Origin: JBAYNW01 sp041678605
GTDB lineage: Bacteria > Cyanobacteriota > Vampirovibrionia > Gastranaerophilales > Gastranaerophilaceae
NCBI GenBank assembly: GCA_041678605.1
Contig: JBAYNW010000043.1
Coordinates: 1 to 11,031, forward strand
Length of the DNA stretch: 11,031 nt
Direction of reading: 5' to 3'
Under the pieces are notes generated by a model. It made no database searches. It saw nothing but the letters and a program-made list of their open reading frames with translations, and was not told the DNA's origin. The position numbers and the translations under genes were made by a program. How positions within the stretch are numbered: the first letter of the stretch is position 1; every line of letters starts with the position of its first letter. This document shows, in pieces, positions 1 to 6,982 of the stretch.

Positions 1-35
1 ATTTTGAAGGGCGGATAAACTGACGGGCAAAAATC

Positions 36-77
36 TCAAAGAAGGGATTTTCCCTAACGTGAAAATCCCTTCTTTGA
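36..77. repeat. Perfect 17-bp inverted repeat (hairpin) upstream of mtnA
   Basis: Left arm 36-52 (TCAAAGAAGGGATTTTC) is the exact reverse complement of right arm 61-77, with an 8-base loop at 53-60. On the + strand the right arm is followed by CAGAGTAG, not a T-run, so it is not a textbook intrinsic terminator for a gene entering from the left. On the - strand the stem is followed after two bases by five T (complement of 29-33), but no minus-strand gene is seen to its right. It may still end transcription of an upstream + gene lying outside the window. The hairpin is directly visible; its role is inferred. Confidence 0.75.
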
Positions 78-106
78 CAGAGTAGAAATTTAAGTTTCAT
101 TAAAAT
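74..106 (+). promoter_or_regulatory. Weak promoter candidate for mtnA
   Basis: A consensus TTGACA box at 74-79 overlaps the last bases of the upstream hairpin. The best -10-like sequence is TAAAAT at 101-106, but the spacing is 21 bases, longer than the usual 16-18, and no good -10 occurs at the ideal distance. Offered as a candidate only. Confidence 0.25.
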
Positions 107-124
107 TCGGTAAGCTCCCTGTTG

Positions 125-164
125 CACTTAATCACTTAGTCACCCAGTCACTTAATCACTTCGT
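125..164. repeat. Octamer tandem array, 5 units, upstream of mtnA
   Basis: Five consecutive 8-bp units: CACTTAAT (125, 149), CACTTAGT (133), CACCCAGT (141) and CACTTCGT (157). Every unit starts with CAC and four of five share CACTT. The array lies in the non-coding gap before mtnA and looks like the short tandemly repeated (STRR-type) sequences known from filamentous cyanobacteria; the comparison to STRR is from memory of their style, not a sequence match. Confidence 0.8.
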
Positions 165-172
165 AAAAAGCC

Positions 173-196
173 TTTCACCCTTTCGACCGTTCAACT
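173..196. repeat. Degenerate octamer array next to the mtnA ribosome site
   Basis: Three 8-bp units in phase: TTTCACCC (173), TTTCGACC (181) and GTTCAACT (189). Read on the other strand they resemble the GTCGAACG and GTTGAACG words found after mtnA at 1301-1320 and 1389-1404, so the same word family flanks mtnA on both sides in opposite orientation. The array ends only five bases before the AAGGAG ribosome site of mtnA. Confidence 0.55.
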
Positions 197-210
197 AGAA
201 AAGGAGAACA

Positions 211-1281
211 ATGACAGAATTTAAATCGAATATAAGAACAATTCAATGGATAAATAATGTTTCCCGTATGGTAGACCAAACCGTTGTGCCGTACGAGTTT
301 AAGTACATTGACATAAAAACAGGACAAGAGATGTTTAATGCAATTCAAACGATGATAGTCAGGGGGGCACCGGCAATAGGCGTTGCAGGGGCACAAGGAG
401 TCGCACTTTACGCACTTGAGGGTTTGAACAAAGGATTAATTTCAAGAGAAGAATTTATTTTTTGGCTGCTTGAAAAATCAAATCATTTAATCAGTTCCCG
501 TCCTACCGCTGTAAATCTTCGCTGGGCAGTGGAAAAGCAGATTGAAATTATAAAAAATTCAAAATCGGACATAAAAGGAATCGTCGGGGAATTAATTTCA
601 AACGGAATAAAACTTGAAAACGAAGACATAGAAATTAACAAAAAAATCGGAGATTTTGGTGCGGAGGTTGTGCCGAAGGGAGCCACTATCCTAACCCACT
701 GCAATGCGGGGGCATTGGCGACAGTCGGTTACGGAACGGCTCTGGGAGTTGTCCGTTCGGCTTATGCTAAGGATAACACAATTCAGGTTTTCGCCGATGA
801 AACACGGCCAAGACAGCAGGGTGCAAGGATTACAACATTTGAACTTGTTATGGACAAAATTCCCGTGACGTTGATAACGGACGGTATGTGTTCATATTTT
901 ATGAAAAAAGGCATGATTGATATGGTTGTCGTAGGGGCGGACAGAATTGCCTCAAACGGCGACACGGCAAACAAAATTGGGACTTACACAGTCGCAATTG
1001 CCGCAAAATACCACAATATTCGGTTTTATATCGCAGCACCTTTGTCTACAATTGACACGAAAATAAAAACAGGGGCTGAAATCCCTATCGAAGAACGTTC
1101 GCACGAAGAAGTCACACACATTAACGGCAAAAGAATTTGTGCAGAGGGGACAAACATAATCAACCCGGGGTTTGATGTGACGCCACATGAGCTTATTACC
1201 GGTATAATAACCGAAGTCGGGATTTTAAAGCCTGATTATATTGACTCAATTAAAAAGGTATTTGGAAGGTTTGAAGCTTAG
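211..1281 (+). CDS. mtnA: S-methyl-5-thioribose-1-phosphate isomerase
   Basis: Isomerises 5-methylthioribose 1-phosphate to 5-methylthioribulose 1-phosphate in the cytoplasmic methionine salvage pathway, which recycles the methylthioadenosine left by polyamine and other SAM-dependent synthesis. The 356-aa length is usual for the family. Visible signatures are RGAPAIGVAGAQG near residues 51-63, THCNAGALATVGYGTALGV with the catalytic cysteine at C164, ETRPRQQGARIT near 197-208, and GADRIASNGDTANKIGT with the catalytic aspartate at D244. The C164/D244 spacing matches the Cys160/Asp240 pair of the Bacillus subtilis enzyme. The ATG at 211 is preceded by AAGGAG at 201-206, four bases away, which fixes the start. 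The family is related to eIF2B-α and ribose-1,5-bisphosphate isomerases, but length and motifs favour MtnA. No other salvage gene is in the window, and the following rpoB lies beyond a long repeat-filled gap, so it is probably transcribed separately. Confidence 0.95.
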   Translation: MTEFKSNIRTIQWINNVSRMVDQTVVPYEFKYIDIKTGQEMFNAIQTMIVRGAPAIGVAGAQGVALYALEGLNKGLISREEFIFWLLEKSNHLISSRPTAVNLRWAVEKQIEIIKNSKSDIKGIVGELISNGIKLENEDIEINKKIGDFGAEVVPKGATILTHCNAGALATVGYGTALGVVRSAYAKDNTIQVFADETRPRQQGARITTFELVMDKIPVTLITDGMCSYFMKKGMIDMVVVGADRIASNGDTANKIGTYTVAIAAKYHNIRFYIAAPLSTIDTKIKTGAEIPIEERSHEEVTHINGKRICAEGTNIINPGFDVTPHELITGIITEVGILKPDYIDSIKKVFGRFEA

Positions 1282-1320
1282 AAGCTTGGAGGATTGGAGG
1301 GTCGAACGGTCGAACGGTTC
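1273..1320. repeat. Octamer array starting inside the end of mtnA
   Basis: Six 8-bp units in one phase: GAAGCTTA (1273), GAAGCTTG (1281), GAGGATTG (1289), GAGGGTCG (1297), AACGGTCG (1305) and AACGGTTC (1313). Neighbouring units differ by a few bases, so the word drifts along the array. The first unit covers the last codons of mtnA and most of its stop codon (1279-1281), so the array runs into the gene end rather than being separated from it. Confidence 0.65.
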
Positions 1321-1325
1321 TGTTC

Positions 1326-1356
1326 TCAATTCCCAATTACCAATTCCCAATTTCCC
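1326..1356. repeat. Heptamer array, CCAATTN type, copy 1
   Basis: Period-7 tract built from CCAATTA, CCAATTC and CCAATTT words, preceded by the variant TCAATTC. It is part of a composite module (1312-1355) that recurs at 1400-1450. Translating it gives repetitive peptides of the SQFPITN type that are not a real protein. Confidence 0.8.
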
Positions 1357-1364
1357 TTTTTCTA

Positions 1365-1404
1365 GTCGATAAGTCGATAAGTCGATAAGTTGAATGGTTG
1401 AACG
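1365..1404. repeat. Octamer array, GTCGATAA x3 plus two variants
   Basis: Three identical units GTCGATAA at 1365, 1373 and 1381 are followed in phase by GTTGAATG (1389) and GTTGAACG (1397). The last two words belong to the same family as the GTCGAACG words at 1301-1316, so one octamer family is spread on both sides of the first heptamer array. Confidence 0.85.
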
Positions 1405-1411
1405 GTTTTGT

Positions 1412-1450
1412 TCTCAATTCCCAATTACCAATTACCAATTCCCAATTTCC
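1412..1450. repeat. Heptamer array, CCAATTN type, copy 2
   Basis: Same heptamer words as copy 1, but with one extra CCAATTA unit. With its left flank (GAACGGTTTTGTTCTC at 1400-1415) it repeats the module at 1312-1355 almost exactly: one C/T difference in the flank plus the 7-bp unit insertion. This is what slipped-strand change of unit number in a duplicated module would leave. Confidence 0.85.
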
Positions 1451-1463
1451 TTTCCCGTTTCCC

Positions 1464-1505
1464 TCTCACGTCTCACATCTCACGTCTCACGCTTTCCTTC
1501 TCACG
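1464..1505. repeat. Heptamer array, TCTCACG type
   Basis: Six 7-bp slots in one phase: TCTCACG at 1464, 1478, 1485 and 1499, TCTCACA at 1471, and a diverged CTTTCCT at 1492. It closes the repeat mosaic; downstream the sequence becomes non-repetitive rpoB leader. Confidence 0.85.
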
Positions 1506-1760
1506 ACTCCCCCCTTGACAGGCAAACCCACAAATCATGCTTATTTCAGTGCCTTAAAATACTTCAAAAACCCCATTGTAACAAATTATGAACTTAAATT
1601 TTAAATAATACAGATTTTCCTTGACTATAATTATTGACGTAGTACGATTGTATAACATGCTTACGCTGAAAATAAGTGTGTTTACCCAAATATAAATATG
1701 GCAAAAATTTTTATAGTACGTACACCACAAACACAATTAAAACATAGATGAGGTGAATTA
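1506..1760 (+). promoter_or_regulatory. Non-coding leader of rpoB with weak promoter candidates
   Basis: About 255 bases without a credible gene. Candidate promoter elements are TTGACT (1621-1626) followed 16 bases later by TACGAT (1643-1648); an isolated TATAAC (1651-1656); and a consensus TTGACA (1515-1520) with no convincing -10. The first pair is the best of these. The segment 1706-1723 holds an AT-rich run and a GTACGTAC palindrome of unknown meaning. The rpoB ribosome site GAGGTG (1750-1755) lies five bases before its ATG. No tRNA, leader peptide or strong attenuator hairpin was seen. Confidence 0.35.
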
Positions 1761-4700
1761 ATGTCGACAACAAAATATGCAAAAAGAGTAACTCCAATGG
1801 GCATCCCGAATACCAGATTGGACGATTTACCGGACCTGATTGAAGTGCAAAAAAAATCTTTTGAATGGTTTTTAAAAGAGGGCTTAAAGGAAGAATTACT
1901 CTCGTTTTCGCCTATTAAAGACTATACGGGAAGACTGGAACTGCACTTTTTGCCAAATTACACTTTTGACAACGCAAAATACACGATTGAAGAAGCCAGA
2001 ATTCACGACACGACTTACGCAAAACAACTTCGTGTAAGAATGAAGCTTGTAAACCGTGACAGCGGTGAAATTCAGGAACACGAAGTTTATATCGGCGATA
2101 TCCCTACTATGACAGACAAAGGGACTTTCATTGTAAACGGTGCCGAACGTGTAATCGTTTCTCAAATCGTTCGTTCTCCGGGTGTTTACTTCAAGAGAGA
2201 AGTTTCTCCGACCGGAAAACGTTTGTATAACGCAACTTTGATTCCAAACCGCGGGGCATGGTTAAAAATTGAAACCGATTCTAACGATTTGGTTTACGTC
2301 AAAATTGATAAAAACAGAAAAATCCTTGCTACAACACTATTGAAAGCGTTGGGAATTACTGTTTCCGAAATGGAAACGCTCTTTACCCACAGCGAATTTT
2401 TGAAAAGAACGCTTGAGAAAGATACTGCACAAACGACGGATGAAGCTCTGATTGAAGTTTACAAGAAATTAAGACCGGGTGATCCCGCGTCTCCTCAGGG
2501 CGGACGTTCAATATTGGAAGCAAGATTTTTTGACGAAAAGAAGTACGATATCGGCAGAGTAGGCCGTTACAAGTTAAACAAAAAGCTTAATTTGAATGTT
2601 CAGGCTTCTCAAAGAACATTGTCGGTTCAGGATATTGTTGCATCAATCGAATATTTGATTAACCTGACTTACGATGAAGGTACGGTTGACGATATCGACC
2701 ATTTGGGCAACAGAAGAATCCGTTCAGTTGGTGAATTGCTCCAAAACCAGTTTAGAGTAGGTTTATCAAGAATTGAGAGAATTATCAAGGAAAGAATGAC
2801 TCTTCAGGATTCCGATACTCTTACGATAGCACAGCTTTTGAACACAAAACCGCTGGTCGCTTCTTTGAAAGAATTTTTCGGCTCATCTCAGTTGTCACAG
2901 TTTATGGACCAAACAAATCCGTTGGCTGAATTGACTCACAAAAGAAGAATTTCAGCTTTAGGACCCGGTGGTTTGATGAGAGAAAGAGCGGGCTTTGCAG
3001 TTCGTGATATTCACCCTTCACATTACGGAAGAATTTGTCCGGTAGAAACGCCGGAAGGTCCAAACGCGGGTTTGATAGGTTCTCTTGCAACGCACGCAAA
3101 AGTTAACGACTACGGATTTATTGAATCTCCGTTCTTTGTTGTAAAAGACGGGTTTGTAACAGAAGAAGTTAACTATTTGTCAGCGGATGAAGAGGAAAAT
3201 TACCGTATTGCTCCTTCTGACATTCAGTTGAATAAAGATAAAAGTATAAAACACGAATTTGTTCCTGTTCGTTATCGTTCCGAATTCACGATGGGCGAAT
3301 CAAAAAAAGTTGACTATATGGGGGTTTCGCCTATTCAGATTATCTCTGTTGCGACGTCCTTGATACCTTTCATTGAACACGATGACGCAAACCGTGCGTT
3401 GATGGGTTCAAACATGCAACGGCAAGCGGTGCCTCTGTTTATAACTCAAAGACCGGTTGTAGGAACGGGGCTTGAAGCCAGAGCGGCTAAAGACTCGGGT
3501 ATGGTTGCCGTTTCGACTGTTGACGGAACCGTTGAAAGAGTCGTGGGCGAAGAAATTACCATTAAGGATAAAGCCGGCAAGCTTCATGTTCATCAGTTGA
3601 TGAAATACTTAAGAAGTAACCAGGATACCTGTATTAATCAAAGACCTATCGTAAGAGAAGGCGATAAAGTTAGTGCGGGAGACGTAATTGCAGACGGAGC
3701 TTCCACAAATTGCGGAGAGCTTTCACTTGGTAAAAATGTTCTTCTGGCATATATGCCTTGGGAAGGCTACAACTTTGAAGATGCGATTTTGCTTTCTGAA
3801 AGATGCGTTCACGATGACGTGTTTACCTCAATCCACATTGAAAAATTGGAAATAGACGCAAGACAAACTAAACTCGGACCTGAGGAAATTACAAGAGAAA
3901 TTCCTAACGTTTCTGAAGAATCCTTAAGGCATTTGGATGAAAGAGGGATTGTAAGAATCGGGGCAAGAGTTTACGCTGACGACATTCTGGTAGGTAAAGT
4001 TACGCCGAAGGGCGAATCGGAACATCCGCCGGAAGAAAAGCTTTTAAGAGCAATCTTTGCCGAAAAAGCAAGAGATGTTAAGGATAATTCATTGCGTGTT
4101 CCTCACGGAGAGGGCGGCAGAGTGCTTGACGTCAAGGTATTTGACAGAGAAAAAGGCGATGAGCTTCCACCGGGTGCAAATACAGTAATCCGGGTTTATA
4201 TAGCACAAAAACGTAAGGTTTCTGTGGGTGATAAACTTTCAGGACGTCACGGAAATAAGGGGATTGTTTCAAGGATTTTGCCAAAGAACGATATGCCTTT
4301 CTTGCCTGACGGAACTCCTGTTGATATCGTGTTGAACCCGCTTGGTGTTCCTTCCCGTATGAATGTCGGACAAACTTATGAATGTTTGTTGGGTCTGGCG
4401 TCTTATCTGACAGGTAACTACTACGAAGCACCTCCGTTTGACGAAATGTACGGTGACAACCAATCTGAAATCGCCACAAAAGCAGAACTTTTGAAGGGAA
4501 TTAAAGAATCAGGCTGCGACTGGGTTAGAGAAGACGGAAAAGTAATGCTGCTTGACGGAAGAACGGGTGAAACATTCGACCAGCCGGTTGCGGTAGGCGT
4601 TTCTTACATCTTGAAACTTGTCCACCTTGTTGATGATAAAATTCACGCAAGAAGCACCGGTCCTTATTCACTCGTAACTCAACAGCCATTAGGCGGTAAA

Positions 4701-5078
4701 GCCCAGTTCGGCGGTCAAAGATTCGGTGAAATGGAAGTTTGGGCACTGGAAGCTTATGGTGCGGCTTATACATTGCAAGAAATGCTTACAATCAAATCCG
4801 ACGACGTTAACGGAAGAAACAGAGCCTACGAGGCTATCGTCAAGGGTGATAATATCCCGAGACCCGGTATTCCTGAGTCGTTCAAGGTACTTGTAAGAGA
4901 ATTGCAAAGTATCGGTTTGGACATTACCGTTGCGAAAAAAGACGGTGTGGAAGTAGATTTGATGAGTGACATGGACGATTTGAGAAAATCAGCTCCAAAA
5001 AGAACTCTTTCAGATATCGATTCAGAGTTGTTGAACATCAACTTCTTTGAAACACCAACTACGTTCGGAGAATTATAG
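1761..5078 (+). CDS. rpoB: DNA-directed RNA polymerase subunit β
   Basis: Second-largest subunit of the transcribing core enzyme, forming one side of the DNA cleft and part of the catalytic centre. At 1105 aa it is short like cyanobacterial β and lacks room for the extra lineage insertions of the 1342-aa E. coli protein. Visible blocks: the N-terminal VNGAERVIVSQIVRSPGVYF; the rifampicin region FFGSSQLSQFMDQTNP to LGPGG, with D383, H393 and S398 equivalent to E. coli D516, H526 and S531; GYNFEDAI with acidic E673 and D674 (E. coli E813/D814); and GDKLSGRHGNKG with K825 and K833 (E. coli K1065/K1073). The C-terminal switch and clamp region (GGQRFGEMEVWALEAYGA) is complete. The ATG at 1761 has GAGGTG five bases upstream. 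rpoC1 follows after 94 bases on the same strand, so the two are probably cotranscribed. No rplJ or rplL lies directly upstream; mtnA does. Confidence 0.98.
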   Translation: MSTTKYAKRVTPMGIPNTRLDDLPDLIEVQKKSFEWFLKEGLKEELLSFSPIKDYTGRLELHFLPNYTFDNAKYTIEEARIHDTTYAKQLRVRMKLVNRDSGEIQEHEVYIGDIPTMTDKGTFIVNGAERVIVSQIVRSPGVYFKREVSPTGKRLYNATLIPNRGAWLKIETDSNDLVYVKIDKNRKILATTLLKALGITVSEMETLFTHSEFLKRTLEKDTAQTTDEALIEVYKKLRPGDPASPQGGRSILEARFFDEKKYDIGRVGRYKLNKKLNLNVQASQRTLSVQDIVASIEYLINLTYDEGTVDDIDHLGNRRIRSVGELLQNQFRVGLSRIERIIKERMTLQDSDTLTIAQLLNTKPLVASLKEFFGSSQLSQFMDQTNPLAELTHKRRISALGPGGLMRERAGFAVRDIHPSHYGRICPVETPEGPNAGLIGSLATHAKVNDYGFIESPFFVVKDGFVTEEVNYLSADEEENYRIAPSDIQLNKDKSIKHEFVPVRYRSEFTMGESKKVDYMGVSPIQIISVATSLIPFIEHDDANRALMGSNMQRQAVPLFITQRPVVGTGLEARAAKDSGMVAVSTVDGTVERVVGEEITIKDKAGKLHVHQLMKYLRSNQDTCINQRPIVREGDKVSAGDVIADGASTNCGELSLGKNVLLAYMPWEGYNFEDAILLSERCVHDDVFTSIHIEKLEIDARQTKLGPEEITREIPNVSEESLRHLDERGIVRIGARVYADDILVGKVTPKGESEHPPEEKLLRAIFAEKARDVKDNSLRVPHGEGGRVLDVKVFDREKGDELPPGANTVIRVYIAQKRKVSVGDKLSGRHGNKGIVSRILPKNDMPFLPDGTPVDIVLNPLGVPSRMNVGQTYECLLGLASYLTGNYYEAPPFDEMYGDNQSEIATKAELLKGIKESGCDWVREDGKVMLLDGRTGETFDQPVAVGVSYILKLVHLVDDKIHARSTGPYSLVTQQPLGGKAQFGGQRFGEMEVWALEAYGAAYTLQEMLTIKSDDVNGRNRAYEAIVKGDNIPRPGIPESFKVLVRELQSIGLDITVAKKDGVEVDLMSDMDDLRKSAPKRTLSDIDSELLNINFFETPTTFGEL

Positions 5079-5082
5079 AAAA

Positions 5083-5147
5083 GGAAAAAGGAAATTGGAA
5101 ATTGGAAATAGATTTAAATTCGATTCCCAATTTCCAATTAACAATTC
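5083..5147. repeat. Inverted heptamer arrays forming a hairpin in the rpoB-rpoC1 gap
   Basis: Left part, period 7: GGAAAAA (5083), GGAAATT (5090, 5097), GGAAATA (5104). Right part, the opposite orientation of the same word: CCAATTT (5127), CCAATTA (5134), ACAATTC (5141). Segments 5093-5105 and 5127-5139 are perfect 13-bp reverse complements around a 21-base loop. The hairpin sits between the rpoB stop and the rpoC1 ribosome site and has no T-run directly after it, so it is more likely a processing or stability element, or just a repeat by-product, than a terminator. Confidence 0.75.
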
Positions 5148-5157
5148 CCTTATAAAT

Positions 5158-5175
5158 AAAGGAGATAAAAAATTG
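5158..5175 (+). promoter_or_regulatory. Ribosome binding site and TTG start that set the rpoC1 N-terminus
   Basis: AAAGGAGAT at 5158-5166 is a strong Shine-Dalgarno sequence; its AGGAG core ends eight bases before TTG at 5173-5175. The TTG opens the conserved RpoC1 N-terminus (STSIDYFDYIRVSIASPERI). The ATG at 5047 in the same frame lies inside rpoB and would add 42 residues translated from rpoB sequence and heptamer repeats, so it is not the natural start. Confidence 0.85.
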
Positions 5176-6885
5176 TCTACAAGTATCGATTATTTTGATT
5201 ATATAAGGGTCAGTATAGCCTCACCGGAAAGAATTATGAAATGGTCTTACGGGGAAGTAACAAAACCTGAAACGATTAACTACCGTACGCTCAAACCTGA
5301 ACGTGACGGTCTTTTCTGCGAAAGAATTTTTGGGCCTTCAAAGGACTGGGAATGTTATTGCGGAAAGTATAAAAGAGTAAGACACAAGGGTATCATTTGC
5401 GAACGATGCGGAGTTGAAGTAACTGACTCAAAAGTCCGTAGACATCGTATGGGCCACATTAAACTTGCGGCACCTGTCAGCCACATTTGGTTTTTGAAAG
5501 GTATTCCGAGTTATTTGGGGCTGCTTTTGGACATGTCTTTGAAAGATTTGGAACAGGTTATTTATTTCAACAATTATGTCGTAATTGAACCGGGCGAAAG
5601 CCAATTCAAAAAGCTCCAACTGCTGGGCGAAGAAGAATACGAAGATTATTTGATGGAAAATGAAGAATCCGAATTGAAAGTAGGAATCGGAGCCGAAGCA
5701 ATCAAGGAATTATTGGGCGAACTAAACATTAAAGAAACCGCCGAAGAAATTAGGACAGAACTTGAAGCACCGGTAAGTTCGGTTCAAAGAAAAGGTAAGT
5801 TGATAAAGAAATTAAGACTGCTTGATTCTTTGATTTCAAGTGAAACAGAACCAACATGGATGGTAATGGACGTTTTACCTGTAACTCCGCCTGATTTGAG
5901 GCCGATGGTACAATTGGACGGCGGAAGATTTGCAACATCCGATTTGAATGACTTATACAGACGTGTAATTAACAGAAACAACCGCTTAGCGAGATTGCTT
6001 GAAATGGGTGCTCCTGAAATTATCGTTAGAAATGAAAAAAGGATGCTTCAAGAAGCGGTTGACGCTCTTATTGATAACGGCAGACGCGGAAGAACAGTGG
6101 TTGGGCCTAACAACAGACCTTTGAAGTCACTTTCGAATATTATTGAAGGTAAACAGGGCCGTTTCAGACAGAATTTGTTGGGAAAACGTGTTGACTATTC
6201 AGGCCGTTCGGTTATTGTTGTAGGACCTCAATTGAGTTTAAACCAATGCGGTTTGCCTAAGGAAATGGCAATTGAATTGTTTAAACCTTTTGTAGTAAAT
6301 AAATTGATTGAACGCGGATATGTTCAAAACATTAAATCCGCAAAAAAGAAAATAGAACGTTCCGAATCAATTGTTTGGGATATATTGGAAGAAGTTATCG
6401 ACGGACATCCGGTTATGCTAAACCGTGCTCCGACTTTGCACAGATTGGGTATTCAAGCATTTGAACCCGTTTTGGTCGAAGGCAGAGCAATTCAGCTTCA
6501 CCCGCTCGTTTGTACGGCATTCAACGCCGACTTCGACGGTGACCAAATGGCTGTACACGTTCCGTTGTCAATAGAAGCACAGACAGAAGCAAGGATGTTA
6601 ATGTTAGCAACCAATAACATACTCGCTCCTGCAACAGGAAAGCCGGTTATCACTCCTTCTCAGGATATGGTTTTGGGTATGTATTACCTGACTATATTGA
6701 AAGATGAAGATGCTCCTATTAGAGGTTATTTCTTTAACTTTAAGGACGCCATCTCAGCACTTGAAGTCGGAGTTATAAAGCTTCACGATAAGATTGTTGT
6801 GAGAGATGAACACGGTGAGAAAATTGAAACAACCGTCGGCAGAATTCTTTTCAACGAAGCCGTAAGAGAAGCGGTTTTAGGGTGA
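5173..6885 (+). CDS. rpoC1: DNA-directed RNA polymerase subunit γ (N-terminal part of β')
   Basis: In Cyanobacteria and plastids the largest polymerase subunit is encoded in two pieces; this is the first, carrying the clamp, lid, rudder and catalytic magnesium site. From the TTG start the protein is about 570 aa, somewhat shorter than cyanobacterial RpoC1 (around 620 aa as remembered), mainly because its C-terminal segment is compact. Visible features: the N-terminal SIASPERI block; a zinc-binding site C61-x-C63, C76-x2-C79; the RQNLLGKRVDYSGRSVIVVGP switch region; PVMLNRAPTLHRLGIQAFEP; and the active site NADFDGDQM with magnesium ligands D453, D455 and D457, matching E. coli D460, D462 and D464. 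The protein ends at TTVGRILFNEAVREAVLG, which aligns with the part of E. coli β' just after TTVGRAI and is the cyanobacterial split point. It lies 94 bases after rpoB and 97 bases before rpoC2, in a different frame from rpoC2. Confidence 0.96.
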   Translation: MSTSIDYFDYIRVSIASPERIMKWSYGEVTKPETINYRTLKPERDGLFCERIFGPSKDWECYCGKYKRVRHKGIICERCGVEVTDSKVRRHRMGHIKLAAPVSHIWFLKGIPSYLGLLLDMSLKDLEQVIYFNNYVVIEPGESQFKKLQLLGEEEYEDYLMENEESELKVGIGAEAIKELLGELNIKETAEEIRTELEAPVSSVQRKGKLIKKLRLLDSLISSETEPTWMVMDVLPVTPPDLRPMVQLDGGRFATSDLNDLYRRVINRNNRLARLLEMGAPEIIVRNEKRMLQEAVDALIDNGRRGRTVVGPNNRPLKSLSNIIEGKQGRFRQNLLGKRVDYSGRSVIVVGPQLSLNQCGLPKEMAIELFKPFVVNKLIERGYVQNIKSAKKKIERSESIVWDILEEVIDGHPVMLNRAPTLHRLGIQAFEPVLVEGRAIQLHPLVCTAFNADFDGDQMAVHVPLSIEAQTEARMLMLATNNILAPATGKPVITPSQDMVLGMYYLTILKDEDAPIRGYFFNFKDAISALEVGVIKLHDKIVVRDEHGEKIETTVGRILFNEAVREAVLG

Positions 6886-6943
6886 GGCATGGAGGAATAG
6901 AGGTATAGCCGAGACAAGCCATACATACATCCATACATCGGAA
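6884..6943. repeat. Octamer array filling the rpoC1-rpoC2 gap
   Basis: Period-8 words begin on the last two bases of the rpoC1 stop codon: GAGGCATG (6884), GAGGAATA (6892), GAGGTATA (6900), then diverged slots, then CATACATC twice (6924, 6932). The GAGG-type words resemble GAGGATTG and GAGGGTCG after mtnA. After the array come AAGCAAGC-like bases and the rpoC2 ribosome site AAGGAG at 6967-6972. Confidence 0.65.
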
Positions 6944-6982
6944 ACATAAAGCAAGCAAAAACAAGCAAGGAGCATATAAAAA

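Noticed and set aside
1..23. Possible 3' end of an upstream + strand gene (stops TAA at 16-18 or TGA at 21-23).
   Set aside because: Only five or six codons are visible in either frame, and neither can be recognised or preferred.
125..196. CRISPR-like array.
   Set aside because: Units are contiguous 8-bp words with no spacers; a tandem repeat, not CRISPR.
1394..1604. Two overlapping + strand open frames of 65-68 codons between mtnA and rpoB.
   Set aside because: They are translations of the heptamer arrays (SQFPITN, SHVSRLTSH style peptides), have no ribosome site and match no family.
2877..2961. Rifampicin resistance substitutions in RpoB.
   Set aside because: Key positions D383, H393 and S398 are wild type; T385 in place of the E. 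coli Asn is, from memory, common in other bacterial RpoB proteins.
4132..4479. A 115-codon minus-strand open frame inside rpoB.
   Set aside because: It lies wholly within the conserved coding sequence of rpoB and has no recognisable domain; a shadow frame.
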